Assembly: GCF_022568815.1 (NCBI RefSeq)
Contig: NZ_JAKZHX010000006.1
Coordinates: 279,541-343,540, forward strand
Source of the DNA: Undibacterium paludis
GTDB lineage: Bacteria; Pseudomonadota; Gammaproteobacteria; Burkholderiales; Burkholderiaceae_D
DNA: 64,000 bases
Reading direction: 5' to 3'
Part shown: positions 27,728-37,751 of the stretch, piece by piece
How positions within the stretch are numbered: position 1 is the stretch's first letter
Layout of the letters: each line of letters opens with the position of its first letter
Made by a program: the position numbers and the translations under genes
The notes under the pieces: model-generated
Seen by the model: only the letters and a program-made list of their open reading frames with translations
The model's database searches: none
What the model was told of the DNA's origin: nothing

Positions 27728-29878
27728 TCAATATTGACGGCTGTCTTTTGCAAATTCCAAGTATCTGTCCGGTAAGGCAAAGCGTTCGCCATAATTGGCT
27801 TGCAATTCTGCTGCACGTCTTGCAAATTGCTCTACTCCAACATGATTGACGAATTGCACCGCACCACCAGTCCAGGCAGGGAAACCAATGCCAAAAATTG
27901 ATCCAATATTGGCGTCACGACTGGATTCCAATGTACCTTCCTGCATGCAGCGCATGGTTTCTATGGACTGTATGTAGAGGAACCTGTCCCGCAAGTCGGC
28001 GTAGGGCAAGGTAAATCCGGCTTTGCCAAATAATTTCCCCAATTCTGGCCACAGGTATTTTTTACTTCCATGGATGCCTGCTTCTGCAGGATATTCATAA
28101 AATCCTGCACCAGCTGCCTTGCCAGCCCGCTGATGTTGATCAAGCATGACATTGATGACGGCGGTAGAAGCTGGTTCTTTCCAGCTCAGTCCTTCAGCCT
28201 GCATATCAGCCCTGGTCTGCTCTGTCACATGACGTGACAGGCTCAGTGACACCTCATCCTGCACGGCCAGCGGTCCGACCGGCATACCTACGGACAGCGC
28301 TGCATTTTCTATCAGGGCGGCGGGCAGGCCTTCTGCCAGCATGCTCAGGCCTTCATTGACAAAGCTGGCGAATACCCGGCTGGTGAAAAATCCGCGTGCA
28401 TCATTGACGACAATAGGTGTTTTGCCGATTTGCAGTACATAGTCATAGGCGCGGGCCAGCGTTGCCGCATCAGTTTGCCTGCCCTTGATGATTTCAACCA
28501 GTTGCATCTTGTCTACCGGCGAGAAGAAATGCAGGCCGATAAAACGTTCAGGATGGTTGACTGCCTTTGCCAGGCCGCTGATGGGCAGGGTGGAGGTATT
28601 GCTGGCCATGACGCCGTTGTCTGGCAAATAGCTTTCTGCTTCCTGGTTGACGCTGGCTTTCAATTCACGGTTCTCAAAGACGGCTTCTATGATCAGGTCG
28701 CAACCGGCGAAATCACTGGCTTGCCCGCTGGCCTGTATCAGTGCCAGTTGCGCTTCTGCTTTTTCGGTAGACAGACGACCTTGTGTAACTTTCTTGTTCA
28801 GGATTTGCGCGACACTGGCCTTACCCTGTTCAGCCTTTTCCAGCGTCTGGTCTTTCAAGACGGTAGCGATGCCGCGTGCTGCACTGACGTTGGCAATACC
28901 GGCTCCCATCATGCCGGCACCTATCACCCCCAGTTTTTTGACGCTTGACTTGGGAATGTCCTGGGGACGGCTTTTACCGCTACTGATTTCCTGCATCTGG
29001 AAGAACAGGGTGCCAGTCATATTCTTGGCAATCTGCCCCGTTGCCAGTTGCGTGAAGTAACGACCTTCGATTTTCAAGGCATTGTCGATGTTGACTTGTG
29101 CGCCTTCCACCATGGCGGCCAGTATGGCTTCTGGCGCTGGGTAATTGCCGCGGGTCTTTTCGCGCAGTATGGCAGGCGCCACCATGATCATGGGTAGCAG
29201 CTTGGGTGAATTTGTTGCACCGCCAGGCAATTTATAGTCATCCTTGTCCCAGACCTGTTTTGCTTGCGGGTTGGCTAGTATCCAGATGGCAGCCTGTTGC
29301 AGCATGTCTGCCTGATTGTTTGCCAGGGCATGTATCAGACCGGCTTCCAGGGCGGCAGCGGGGGATACCTGCTTGCCTTCCAATAAGTAAGGCATGGCCT
29401 CCTGCAAGCCCAGCAGGCGTACCGTGCGCACCACGCCCCCTGCGCCAGGCAGCAAGCCCAGCGTCACTTCGGGGAAGCCGATTTTCGACCTGGCTTGATT
29501 CAGCGCGATGCGGTAATGACAGGCCAGTGCGAGTTCCAGTCCACCGCCAAGAGCACTGCCATTGATGGCGGCAACCACGGGTTTACCCAGTTTTTCCAGC
29601 CTGCGCAATATGGCCTTGCTGCGTTCTACCATGTCCAGGCAGGACTGCGCATCTTCGGGACGTATCCGTATCAGTTCGCGCAAGTCTCCACCGGCAAAAA
29701 AACTGTCTTTGCCCGATGTCAGGATGACGCCGCTGATCTGGTCCTTATCTCTTTCCAGTTGTGCGACCGCAGCAGCCAGGGCCGAGCGGAATGAGGCATT
29801 CATTGTATTGACCGACAGCCCTGGCATGTCTATGGTCAGTGTGACGATGTGTTGTGCATCTTTGCTGTAGTTGATCAT
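27728..29878 (-). CDS. Fatty acid oxidation multifunctional enzyme, FadJ/FadB-like
   Basis: This 716-residue fusion has an N-terminal enoyl-CoA hydratase domain with both catalytic Glu contexts (GGGLELALACH and GFPEVTLGLLPGAGG). A Rossmann-fold 3-hydroxyacyl-CoA dehydrogenase domain follows (KLGVIGAGMMGAGIANVSA, near residues 314-332), with SNTSTLPIS and HFFSPVDKMQLVEI, and then two C-terminal 3HCDH helical domains. It catalyses hydration and NAD-dependent oxidation in beta-oxidation. It lies 24 bp after the thiolase gene on the same strand, so the two make the classic paired complex. No acyl-CoA dehydrogenase is adjacent. Confidence 0.93.
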   Translation of the reverse strand: MINYSKDAQHIVTLTIDMPGLSVNTMNASFRSALAAAVAQLERDKDQISGVILTSGKDSFFAGGDLRELIRIRPEDAQSCLDMVERSKAILRRLEKLGKPVVAAINGSALGGGLELALACHYRIALNQARSKIGFPEVTLGLLPGAGGVVRTVRLLGLQEAMPYLLEGKQVSPAAALEAGLIHALANNQADMLQQAAIWILANPQAKQVWDKDDYKLPGGATNSPKLLPMIMVAPAILREKTRGNYPAPEAILAAMVEGAQVNIDNALKIEGRYFTQLATGQIAKNMTGTLFFQMQEISSGKSRPQDIPKSSVKKLGVIGAGMMGAGIANVSAARGIATVLKDQTLEKAEQGKASVAQILNKKVTQGRLSTEKAEAQLALIQASGQASDFAGCDLIIEAVFENRELKASVNQEAESYLPDNGVMASNTSTLPISGLAKAVNHPERFIGLHFFSPVDKMQLVEIIKGRQTDAATLARAYDYVLQIGKTPIVVNDARGFFTSRVFASFVNEGLSMLAEGLPAALIENAALSVGMPVGPLAVQDEVSLSLSRHVTEQTRADMQAEGLSWKEPASTAVINVMLDQHQRAGKAAGAGFYEYPAEAGIHGSKKYLWPELGKLFGKAGFTLPYADLRDRFLYIQSIETMRCMQEGTLESSRDANIGSIFGIGFPAWTGGAVQFVNHVGVEQFARRAAELQANYGERFALPDRYLEFAKDSRQY

Positions 29879-29902
29879 GGCGTCTGCTTTCGGTGACTGG
29901 TT

Positions 29903-31105
29903 TTACACACGTTCTATGATGGTGGCGATACCCATGCCACCACCGACACATAAAGTAATCAGTCCGCGCTTCAGCTTGCGCGCTTCCAGTTCATCAATCA
30001 GATTACCGAGTAACATGCAACCGGTCGCTCCGAGGGGATGGCCAAGCGCGATGGAGCCACCGTTGACGTTGACCTTTTCTTCCGGCACCTGCAAGTCCTT
30101 CATGAATTTCATGACGACAGCAGCAAAGGCTTCATTGACTTCGAACAGATCAATGTCCCTGATGGTCAAGCCTGCTTTGCCCAGCGCCTTGATGGTGGCG
30201 GGGCCAGGGCCGGTCAGCATGATGGTCGGGTCGGTGCCGGTAACGGCAGAGGCGACTATCCGTGCACGCGGGTTCAGGCCCAGACGTTTACCCATGGCTT
30301 CTGAACCTATCAGGGCCAGGGCGGCGCCATCGACAATGCCGGAAGAGTTACCGGCAGTATGCACATGATTGATACGTTCTATCTCTGGGTATTTGCGGAG
30401 GGCTACACTGTCAAAACCCATTTTCCCCGGCATTTCAAACGAAGCCTTGAGTGCGGCAAGTGTTTCCATGCTTGATTGCGGTTTGATGAATTCGTCCTCA
30501 GCCAGTATCACCAGGCCATTGATGTCGCGTACCGGGCGCAGCGATGTGAAGCGGCCGCCGGCACGGGCGGCGGTGGCTTTCTGTTGTGAGCGCAGGGCAA
30601 AAGCGTCGACGTCTTCGCGGCTGAAACCTTCCAGTGTGGCAATCAGGTCTGCGCCTATGCCCTGTGGCAAAAAATCAGTCTGCATGCTGGTTTGCGGGTC
30701 TGCTGCCCAGGCGCCGCCATCCGACCCCATGGGCACGCGCGACATCGATTCAACGCCACCGGCCACGACCAGGTCTTCCCAGCCTGAGCGTACTTTTTGT
30801 GCTGCCAGATTGACTGCTTCCAGGCCCGATGCGCAAAAACGGTTAAGCGTGACACCTGCCACTTGCCAATCCCATCCGGCGACCAGGGCCGCTGTCTTGG
30901 CGATATCTGCCCCCTGATCAGCGATGGGGGTGACACAACCCAGCACTACGTCGTCGACCAACGCTGTATCCAGGGACAGGCGTTGTTGCATGTCCTGCAT
31001 CAGGTCGGACAGCAGGGAAACCGGCTTGACGCTGTGTAGCGATCCATCCTTTTTCCCTTTACCGCGCGGTGTGCGCGGGGCATCAAAAAGATAAGCTTCT
31101 GTCAT
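29903..31105 (-). CDS. Acetyl-CoA C-acyltransferase (thiolase)
   Basis: This 400-residue thiolase contains all three active-site blocks: [13 protein letters not shown] with the acyl-accepting Cys near residue 89, [15 protein letters not shown] with the His, and LCVGGGMG with the second Cys. It releases acetyl-CoA in the last beta-oxidation step and precedes the FadJ-like enzyme. AGGAG precedes the ATG. The upstream region is an operator-like palindrome shared with the divergent thioesterase. FadA/FadI-type is likely; the exact chain-length class is not determinable. Confidence 0.93.
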   Translation of the reverse strand: MTEAYLFDAPRTPRGKGKKDGSLHSVKPVSLLSDLMQDMQQRLSLDTALVDDVVLGCVTPIADQGADIAKTAALVAGWDWQVAGVTLNRFCASGLEAVNLAAQKVRSGWEDLVVAGGVESMSRVPMGSDGGAWAADPQTSMQTDFLPQGIGADLIATLEGFSREDVDAFALRSQQKATAARAGGRFTSLRPVRDINGLVILAEDEFIKPQSSMETLAALKASFEMPGKMGFDSVALRKYPEIERINHVHTAGNSSGIVDGAALALIGSEAMGKRLGLNPRARIVASAVTGTDPTIMLTGPGPATIKALGKAGLTIRDIDLFEVNEAFAAVVMKFMKDLQVPEEKVNVNGGSIALGHPLGATGCMLLGNLIDELEARKLKRGLITLCVGGGMGIATIIERV

Positions 31106-31205
31106 TTGATTCTCCTGTGATGCGAGGTGAGTTATCGATGGAAGTTGCGGCAGCCAACATGACCAAAATCAGGCATTGCTGAGCCGGGAGTGTATGATGA
31201 TACAA

Positions 31206-31229
31206 TTAATAAAGCAATTGCTTGATTAA
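31206..31229. promoter_or_regulatory. Palindromic operator between thiolase and thioesterase genes
   Basis: The core AAGCAATTGCTT (31212-31223) is a perfect 12-bp palindrome. It is extended by TTAAT (31206-31210) and ATTAA (31225-31229) with one mismatching base on each side. It lies in the 189-bp spacer between the divergent beta-oxidation and thioesterase/isomerase genes. It has the form of a dimeric repressor site of the TetR type, which commonly controls fatty-acid degradation. The regulator is not in the window. Confidence 0.55.
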
Positions 31230-31294
31230 ATTAATGTAGCTTTGAAAATAATAGTGAAGCAGCCTGACGGCTGCAATTTATGTGAATAAAAACC

Positions 31295-31774
31295 ATGACA
31301 CAAACCATTATCGACAACCCGGAATTTCGGGGTATGCTCAAAATCGTCATTGAAGAAAAGATTCCTTTTTGCAACTTGCTGGGCGTCAAGCTGGACAGTT
31401 TTGACCCTGATTCGCCCAGCCTTGGTATAGAGATGCGCGAGCAGCTGCTGGGCAATTTCGCCCAGGGCATGTTGCATGGCGGTGTCATTGCTTCTGTCCT
31501 GGATAGCGTGGCTGGGTTTGCCATCCTGCTCAAGATGGCGCAGCAGAGCCCGCAAGACGATGTACTCTCGCAGATCAGGGAATTCGGCAAGATGAGTACG
31601 ATAGATTTACGCATAGACTACCTGCAGCCGGGGCGTGGCAAGTACTTCATTGCCGGTGCTGAAGTCACCAGGCTGGGCAAGCGCGTGGCCAATGTTCTGA
31701 TGGATTTGCGCAATGAAAAAGGTGACAGAATTGCGACAGGTGCCGCTGCTTTCATGTTGCATGGACGAGCCTGA
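31295..31774 (+). CDS. Hotdog-fold thioesterase (PaaI-like/YigI-like)
   Basis: This 159-residue protein has the hotdog motif: LGNFAQGMLHGGVIASVLDSVAGFAI, with the HGGV loop that binds the thioester, followed by TIDLRIDYLQPGRGKYF and the GKRVANVLMDLRNEKGDRIATGAAAFM strands. It should hydrolyse medium or aromatic acyl-CoAs. It is divergent from the thiolase across the palindrome and 69 bp upstream of the PaaG-like gene, so it belongs to the same acyl-CoA cluster. Confidence 0.85.
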   Translation: MTQTIIDNPEFRGMLKIVIEEKIPFCNLLGVKLDSFDPDSPSLGIEMREQLLGNFAQGMLHGGVIASVLDSVAGFAILLKMAQQSPQDDVLSQIREFGKMSTIDLRIDYLQPGRGKYFIAGAEVTRLGKRVANVLMDLRNEKGDRIATGAAAFMLHGRA

Positions 31775-31843
31775 TTGCCTTTCTCATTTCTACTGACTAG
31801 GATGGTAAGTGTACTGAGCGCCTAAAACCAACAGGAGGATGAC

Positions 31844-32629
31844 ATGAGCATACGTCTGGAAAAAGCGAATGGCCTGGCAACCATTGTCTTCAATAATCCG
31901 AATTGTATGAATGTGATGGGGGCGGCAGAAATACGCCTGCTAAACCGGCTGACTGAGGAGTTGGCTGAGGATCACTCCGTCCGCGTTGTCATCATCCGTG
32001 CTGAAGGCAAGGTGTTTGGCGCCGGAGGTGATATCAGCAGTTTCAGACCTGGCGATCCTGCTTCCCCAGAGGCAATACGCGAAATCGGGGCCGAATTGAA
32101 TCAGGCAATCTTGCGCCTGCATAAACTGCCGGCCATCGTCATTGCCTCGGTGCACGGTGCTGTTGCCGGTGGCAGCATGGGCACCATGAATGCGGCTGAC
32201 CTGGTCGTGGCCGCCAAAGGAACGCGATTCAACATGGCCTATGCCAAGATAGGCGCCAGTCCCGACGTCGGTAATACCTGGTTTTTGCCACGACTGGTCG
32301 GTAATCGCAAGGCGCTGGAATGGCTGCTGTTTTCAGAAAACTTTGATGCCGATGAAGCACTGGCCTTTGGTCTGATCAACCTGGTTGTACCACCAGAGCA
32401 GTTGAAAGATGTGACTGAAAAGCTGGCTTTAAGACTGCTACGCGGCCCGCAAGAGACCTATGCCAGGATGAAGCGCCTGATTTACCAGTCTGACGCCACC
32501 CCGCTGGAGCAGCAGGTCAACGATGAAATTGAAGCATTTGCTTCTGTCACCATGACCCCCGACTTTGCCGAAGGTGTCTCTGCTTTTCTGGATAAGCGTA
32601 CAGCCCACTTCGGTTGCAAGCTTAATTAG
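31844..32629 (+). CDS. Crotonase-family protein, PaaG-like isomerase rather than hydratase
   Basis: This 261-residue crotonase-fold protein has an oxyanion-hole region (VHGAVAGGSMGTMNAAD) and a PaaG-like segment AKIGASPDVGNTWFLPR. The two Glu residues of a canonical enoyl-CoA hydratase are absent at these positions, but an Asp stands where PaaG-type isomerases have theirs. The C-terminal helices are complete. It therefore more likely isomerises an enoyl-CoA or related thioester. GGAGG is 7 nt upstream of the ATG. It follows the thioesterase in the same direction. Confidence 0.85.
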   Translation: MSIRLEKANGLATIVFNNPNCMNVMGAAEIRLLNRLTEELAEDHSVRVVIIRAEGKVFGAGGDISSFRPGDPASPEAIREIGAELNQAILRLHKLPAIVIASVHGAVAGGSMGTMNAADLVVAAKGTRFNMAYAKIGASPDVGNTWFLPRLVGNRKALEWLLFSENFDADEALAFGLINLVVPPEQLKDVTEKLALRLLRGPQETYARMKRLIYQSDATPLEQQVNDEIEAFASVTMTPDFAEGVSAFLDKRTAHFGCKLN

Positions 32630-32763
32630 GACCAGGACCGGCTGCTAGAACCGTCAATTTGGCTGACTCAAGTAGAGAATATGACAGTTTAATGACGTTT
32701 TTAAGGGAAAAAAAAGAATTTCCCCCAGTAAATCCAAGATAATTTCTGGACTAGATGTTTTAT

Positions 32764-32793
32764 TTTACTTTTCCGCGAAATTCTGCGTATAAT
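32764..32793 (+). promoter_or_regulatory. Sigma-70-type promoter of the cold-shock gene
   Basis: TTTACT (32764-32769) is separated by 18 bp from an exact TATAAT (32788-32793). Transcription from here would leave a leader of about 105 nt before the cold-shock ATG at 32905, a length typical of structured cold-shock mRNA leaders. The leader's structure was not computed. Confidence 0.6.
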
Positions 32794-32904
32794 CATCTAG
32801 TCGTTGAGATTCAAAGTGGTAGTGCAGTATCAGTCTGTCATTTCTTACTTGGTTGAAACGATCTATCGGGCATATGCCCACATTAACTGAAATAGGAAAT
32901 TGTA

Positions 32905-33108
32905 ATGGCAACAGGTATTGTTAAATGGTTCAATGATTCAAAAGGTTTCGGCTTCATCACTCCAGATGAAGGCGGTGAAGATCTGTTTGCTCATTTCTCC
33001 GCTATCCAATCTAACGGCTTCAAATCTTTGAAAGAAAACCAACGCGTTTCTTTCGAAGTAACGACAGGCCCTAAAGGCAAGCAAGCTTCTAACATCCAGG
33101 CAATCTAA
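32905..33108 (+). CDS. Cold-shock protein, CspA family
   Basis: This 67-residue single cold-shock domain contains RNP1 (SKGFGFITP) and RNP2 (DLFAHFS), the surface that binds single-stranded nucleic acid. It acts as an RNA chaperone in the cytoplasm. GGAAA precedes the ATG. It is monocistronic: a promoter with long leader lies upstream and a perfect terminator downstream. Confidence 0.96.
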   Translation: MATGIVKWFNDSKGFGFITPDEGGEDLFAHFSAIQSNGFKSLKENQRVSFEVTTGPKGKQASNIQAI

Positions 33109-33140
33109 TTGCTGAATCGTTAGTTTAGTTCTGCACTGAA

Positions 33141-33169
33141 AAATCCCCGATTTATCGGGGATTTTTTTT
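33141..33169 (+). terminator. Rho-independent terminator of the cold-shock gene
   Basis: AAATCCCCGA (33141-33150), loop TTTA, TCGGGGATTT (33155-33164), then a run of T to 33169. This is a perfect stem with an eight-T tail. Confidence 0.92.
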
Positions 33170-33324
33170 GCAAAAATTAAAATATCTTGTGCATTATTCA
33201 CCATTTTCTTTATACTCAAACAGCTGCAGATGCATTAAAGTTGTCCCTGATCAAGACTCTTCATGAGAATTTTTTTTATTCTTGTTTCCCAAATTACGGG
33301 GAACGTTCAAAGGGAGAAGCAACA

Positions 33325-35028
33325 ATGTTCAATCTGACAATCAGGTTAAGACTGATAGGTACCATGGCATTCATGGCAGTCATGCTACTCATAGGTGGGT
33401 TGATGGGTATTTATGGCGTCAGAAATAGTAATGCCGTCATCAAGGACATATTTTCCAATCAGCTCCCTTCCGTTGAGGCATTGGGACAATCCCGGGAATT
33501 AATCCTGCGGTCCCGTACAGCACTTGACCGTGCCATCTCTCATCCTGAATTTCCTGACACTGCAGAAACGATCAAACGTGCAGAAGGTTTTCTGGAAAAA
33601 TCGGACGAAAACTGGAAAAAATACCTGTCTCTTCCCCAGGATGTTGAAGAAAAGAAGATTTCTGACGAAGTTGCTTCTTTAAGGGACAAGTACATCAAAG
33701 ATGCCTATGTTCCCATGTTGAATGCCATCAAAGCGGGCAATAAGGAAGAGGCTGACAATATCAACATGAAAATTGTGCCGTCTGCTTACAGTGCTTATTC
33801 CGACAAAATTGCAAAATTAAACGAGTATCAATTCACCAGCGCAGCAGTTTCACTCAAAGATAGCGAAGACGCCTTCGTCACTTTTGTCTGGGTTGATGTA
33901 TTGGGTGTGCTGGGTGGCCTGGTTGCTGTTTTTGTTTCTGCCTATTTCTTGCTGGTCGCCATTTCCCACCCTTTGCGATTGGCCATCACTCAGTTTGAGG
34001 CGATAGGTAATGGTGACCTGACGCAGCAACTGAAGCCTGCATCCCAGGACGAAATGGGCCAACTGGTGTCTGCTCTGGAAAACATGCGCCAGAGCCTGAT
34101 GCAAACCGTGACCATGGTGCGTCAATCGAGTTCTTCCATCGCGCTCTCATCTGAAGAAATCGCGACTGGTAATATGGATTTGTCGGCAAGGACCGAGCAA
34201 CAGGCGGCCAGCCTCGAAGAAACTGCTTCTTCCATGGAAGAGCTGACTTCGACCGTTCAGCAAAATGCCGATAATGCGCGCCAGGCCAATACCCTCGCAT
34301 CGAATGCATCAGAAGTGGCCAGTAAGGGGGGGCAGGTGGTAGGTGATGTGGTCCACACCATGTCATCCATCAAGGAAAGTTCCAAGAAGATAGTCGACAT
34401 CATCGGTGTGATTGATGGCATCGCTTTCCAGACCAATATCCTTGCCTTGAATGCTGCAGTGGAAGCAGCACGTGCCGGTGAGCAGGGACGTGGTTTTGCC
34501 GTGGTGGCGACCGAAGTGCGTAATCTGGCACAGCGTTCTGCCAATGCAGCAAAAGAAATCAAGGAATTGATCAGCAATTCTGTCGATAAGGTAGAGGTAG
34601 GTTCGCGCCTGGTTGATGATGCCGGTAAAACCATGGGTGAGATCGTGGTGTCCATCAAAAACGTGGCAGACATCATGGCTGAAATTACGGCAGCCAGCTC
34701 AGAACAGCGGGACGGTATCAACCAGGTCAGCACGGCCATAGGCAAGATGGACGAAGCAACACAGCAAAATGCCGCACTGGTTGAGCAGGCTGCAGCGGCA
34801 GCCAGCAGTATGCGCGACCAGGCCAACAACCTGAACCATGCAGTGAGCATCTTCAAGATTGATGCCAATGACACCGGTGTCAGGGGGCCGGCGGTTGCAC
34901 CGGCCAGCAGCATTGTCAAGGACAAACCTGCTCCGCGCCCTGTCGTGAAATCCTTGCCGGCAAAGGCAGCAAGTACGCCAAAGAAAACCGCAACACCTGC
35001 GGCGCAGGATGACTGGGAAGAATTTTAA
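33325..35028 (+). CDS. Methyl-accepting chemotaxis protein with C-terminal WEEF tether (second copy)
   Basis: The start at 33325 (MFNLTIRLRLIG) has AGGGAG about 9 nt upstream and fits chemoreceptor N-termini. The 567-residue protein has transmembrane helices near residues 12-31 and 190-212, a periplasmic four-helix-bundle sensor (DIFSNQLPSVEALGQSRELILRSRTALDRA), HAMP, and the invariant signalling tip. It ends in DWEEF, like the receptor at 14298-16031. A candidate flagellar-sigma -35 element TAAAGTTG occurs at 33236-33243 but the matching -10 is poor. The ligand is unknown. Confidence 0.92.
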   Translation: MFNLTIRLRLIGTMAFMAVMLLIGGLMGIYGVRNSNAVIKDIFSNQLPSVEALGQSRELILRSRTALDRAISHPEFPDTAETIKRAEGFLEKSDENWKKYLSLPQDVEEKKISDEVASLRDKYIKDAYVPMLNAIKAGNKEEADNINMKIVPSAYSAYSDKIAKLNEYQFTSAAVSLKDSEDAFVTFVWVDVLGVLGGLVAVFVSAYFLLVAISHPLRLAITQFEAIGNGDLTQQLKPASQDEMGQLVSALENMRQSLMQTVTMVRQSSSSIALSSEEIATGNMDLSARTEQQAASLEETASSMEELTSTVQQNADNARQANTLASNASEVASKGGQVVGDVVHTMSSIKESSKKIVDIIGVIDGIAFQTNILALNAAVEAARAGEQGRGFAVVATEVRNLAQRSANAAKEIKELISNSVDKVEVGSRLVDDAGKTMGEIVVSIKNVADIMAEITAASSEQRDGINQVSTAIGKMDEATQQNAALVEQAAAAASSMRDQANNLNHAVSIFKIDANDTGVRGPAVAPASSIVKDKPAPRPVVKSLPAKAASTPKKTATPAAQDDWEEF

Positions 35029-35077
35029 TTCCGGTTTGTTGAAAACAGGTGGCATAGCGGGAACATCCTGCAGCCAC

Positions 35078-37534
35078 CTATTTGGGCAGTGTCTTCCATA
35101 AGCCAAGTAGTTCCTTCAATGCCTGTGGCTTGTTTGCTGGTGTCGGCAATCCTGCCTGATTCAGGCTGTTCACGCCATGACATGAGGCGCAGACCCGCAT
35201 TTCACCACGCTGGAAAGTAATCCAGTTGCGTTCACGGACGATGGCATTGCCTGCGGCGTCAGTACTTTGCCAGGTCAGGGCGCGACCGGCAGGGACAAAG
35301 GCGGCGGTCGATCCGTCTGCTGCGATTTTTACAGCGCCTGCGGGTGCGTATTTGCCGGTTTGCTGATATCGCTTATCCATGCTGACAGGGGTGGCGAGTG
35401 CGCGGCGGCCTGGGCGGTCTGCATAGGCACGTAACAAGTCTGCTGCAAAAATCTGGAAATAAGAGATCGGATAAATTTTTGCGTCCGGCTGTTGCTGCGA
35501 AATGGTTTTTACCCCTCCTGGCACCTGCAGATTGTACGGTTGCTGCATATCTGCCCTGTCCCGGCTGGTCTGGTCACGTGTGACGATCAGGGCCAGTTCA
35601 TTTTTTTGCAGCCATGCACGCAGGTCTGCTTCGCTGACACCTGCTTCTGCCAGCACGGCGCGTTCCGGTGCTTCCAGTGCTGAAGGCGCGCGAACTGCAC
35701 GGCGGTGCGGGCGAACTTCGACCGCCTCCAGTTCCCAGAGAGTGCCTTTGTATTCTTTCCTGACATTGCCTGACCACCAGCTTACCGTTTTTTGTATGCC
35801 TGTGGTCAAGGCTTCACCTGCCGCATACAGGCCGGTTTTGTTATTCTTTTGCAGGAATCTCAGACGCAGGTCTTGCAGCCCCAGCCCTTCTGCCGGTGGC
35901 AGTTTCTCCGTGGTGTGGCTGGCCAGCAAGCGACCATCGGACAAGGGCAGGGGATTACGGTAGCGGCCGCCTTCCAGAATGTCATTGGCTGATGTTGCCG
36001 TGACCGGAGTAATGATAATTTTCTCCGGGTTCATGTCAGGGCTAGCCGTTAGCCTGACCAGGTGATTGGTCGTGTAAGAAGCAGCTTCGCGAGCGTGGGT
36101 TGCGTAATAAGTGCCAGGTTTGCGCGGGTCTTCACGCAAATGAAACAGACCGCCTTCGCGCCGGATGGCAAAGGCATTGGCCGCCAGTTTGTCTGTGGTG
36201 TGCACCTTCAAGTGCGGGTCATCGCTGAAATTTGGCATGATGTAGCCAGGCGCCAGTTCATGCTGGCCCAGGTGATTCAGCGTTTCTTCGCCACTGCCAT
36301 CCTGATTGATCTGCCATATCGTAAAAAAATTACTGCGAAAACCATTTACTTTGCCGTAGGGGCTGTCACCTCCTACCCTGGATTCAGGAAATTGTTCAAA
36401 CCTGCTGACCAGCTTGTGCGCATTTACACCGTCATCTGCATAGTTGAAAGAATTGAAGGGTAGGGTAAAGCCATTGTTTTGTGCATCGCGATCACGGTCT
36501 GCCAATTGGTCTTGCTGTAGATGGTCCCAGCGGGTAAACAAGAGCCGGCCAAAGCTGTCTAAGATGGGATTGAACGCACCGCTGGGAGTATGGTTGAGCA
36601 ATTGCAATTGACCGCTTGCCAGATACAGTTTCCATATGCCGCTAATCGTCGGCGTTGCCTCATATTCGTCAAGTTGCGGATACAGATGTGCATTGCCATT
36701 GTGTGGGCGGTCAGAAGTGAAAATGATGGCGTCATCATTGCCATGCTGCTCACCATACAGGGGTGACACATTGTTGTAGTTTTCATCCTGAAATGGCAGT
36801 TTCCTGACCTGTGCTTTTTGGTTTGGCTCCAAACCGCTGATTTCATAAATTTGCCAGTGGCCCTTGACTGGTTCACCGGCATTTTGTGGTGCACCGGTCA
36901 GCATGCTGAACACGGCTTTTTTACCGTTCCAGTGTATCGCCGGTTCGCGTACGGCGATGGCCTGATTACCCTGAAAACCTGTCATGCCCAGGCCGGCTTC
37001 CCTGGTCAGGTTGCGCAATTTGCCATCCTGGTAGCGCAACATCAGGTCACCACCGCGTGGCACTTGATCCACTCCTGTCATGTGATTGGCAAAGGCGGAC
37101 AGGCGTGCAGCCTGGTCTGTCTGCATGGGGACCTGGGTAACAAACATGATGGGATAACTGGCTTCTTTCCCCGTATCCTGCAATACATCTGCCGTCGTGG
37201 TGGCTGTACTGATATTGCCTTTTTCGTCGGTGGCCGTCAGTGTATAAACGGTACTGATGTCGGGATGTATGGCAATGGTATCAAGCCCGCTGACGTCACC
37301 GGGCTCGGGACTGAGGTATAGTTTGCTGGCGCCTTGCACATCCCAGTGCAGATAGTTGTTTTCACTGGCAGTCGTGATGAGTTTGTCTGTCGCAAATGCC
37401 AGGATGGTGACTGCCGGCGAGTGTGTCGTATTTGCTTTTTGTAGTGTTTCTTTGTCTGCTTCGCCGTTCTTCCTACAAGCTGATAAAAGCAGGCCGCCAT
37501 AAAGAAGGGCGATGCAGGCAAAATTCTTGTTCAT
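35078..37534 (-). CDS. Secreted lipoprotein with HzsA-like propeller and C-terminal c-type heme motif
   Basis: This 818-residue protein has a lipoprotein signal (LLLSAC, Cys20). A beta-propeller-like middle carries repeated TolB-like blades (IIFTSDRPHNGNAHLYPQLD, RLLFTRWDHLQQDQLADRD). A CASCHG (CxxCH) heme-binding motif lies near residue 780. The layout is that of HzsA-related proteins, relatives of the hydrazine synthase alpha subunit middle domain, which occur in many bacteria that do not make hydrazine. The function here is unknown; a single heme at the C-terminus suggests electron transfer. It is divergent from the PQQ-propeller lipoprotein. Confidence 0.8.
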   Translation of the reverse strand: MNKNFACIALLYGGLLLSACRKNGEADKETLQKANTTHSPAVTILAFATDKLITTASENNYLHWDVQGASKLYLSPEPGDVSGLDTIAIHPDISTVYTLTATDEKGNISTATTTADVLQDTGKEASYPIMFVTQVPMQTDQAARLSAFANHMTGVDQVPRGGDLMLRYQDGKLRNLTREAGLGMTGFQGNQAIAVREPAIHWNGKKAVFSMLTGAPQNAGEPVKGHWQIYEISGLEPNQKAQVRKLPFQDENYNNVSPLYGEQHGNDDAIIFTSDRPHNGNAHLYPQLDEYEATPTISGIWKLYLASGQLQLLNHTPSGAFNPILDSFGRLLFTRWDHLQQDQLADRDRDAQNNGFTLPFNSFNYADDGVNAHKLVSRFEQFPESRVGGDSPYGKVNGFRSNFFTIWQINQDGSGEETLNHLGQHELAPGYIMPNFSDDPHLKVHTTDKLAANAFAIRREGGLFHLREDPRKPGTYYATHAREAASYTTNHLVRLTASPDMNPEKIIITPVTATSANDILEGGRYRNPLPLSDGRLLASHTTEKLPPAEGLGLQDLRLRFLQKNNKTGLYAAGEALTTGIQKTVSWWSGNVRKEYKGTLWELEAVEVRPHRRAVRAPSALEAPERAVLAEAGVSEADLRAWLQKNELALIVTRDQTSRDRADMQQPYNLQVPGGVKTISQQQPDAKIYPISYFQIFAADLLRAYADRPGRRALATPVSMDKRYQQTGKYAPAGAVKIAADGSTAAFVPAGRALTWQSTDAAGNAIVRERNWITFQRGEMRVCASCHGVNSLNQAGLPTPANKPQALKELLGLWKTLPK

Positions 37535-37751
37535 GAATGGCTGGCAGGATTACAGGTTGAAGTGCCTTGATTGTAAATGAGTGTTACAAATCGTTCTTGA
37601 GTTTTTGGCAAAATTCAGTCAATCTTCCGTGCAACTACAACAAAGTTTGAATTTTACTCCCCGATTAGCCATCGTAATTTCTGCAACCATACCCTGGTTA
37701 CCTGACTGGCTTTGGGGAGCTGTTCCAGTACTATCCAACACCGGGGCTGAC

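Noticed and set aside
27610..27825. Short minus-strand frame near the FadJ end
   Set aside because: It overlaps the end of the FadJ-like gene in another frame, has no ribosome site and no recognisable features.
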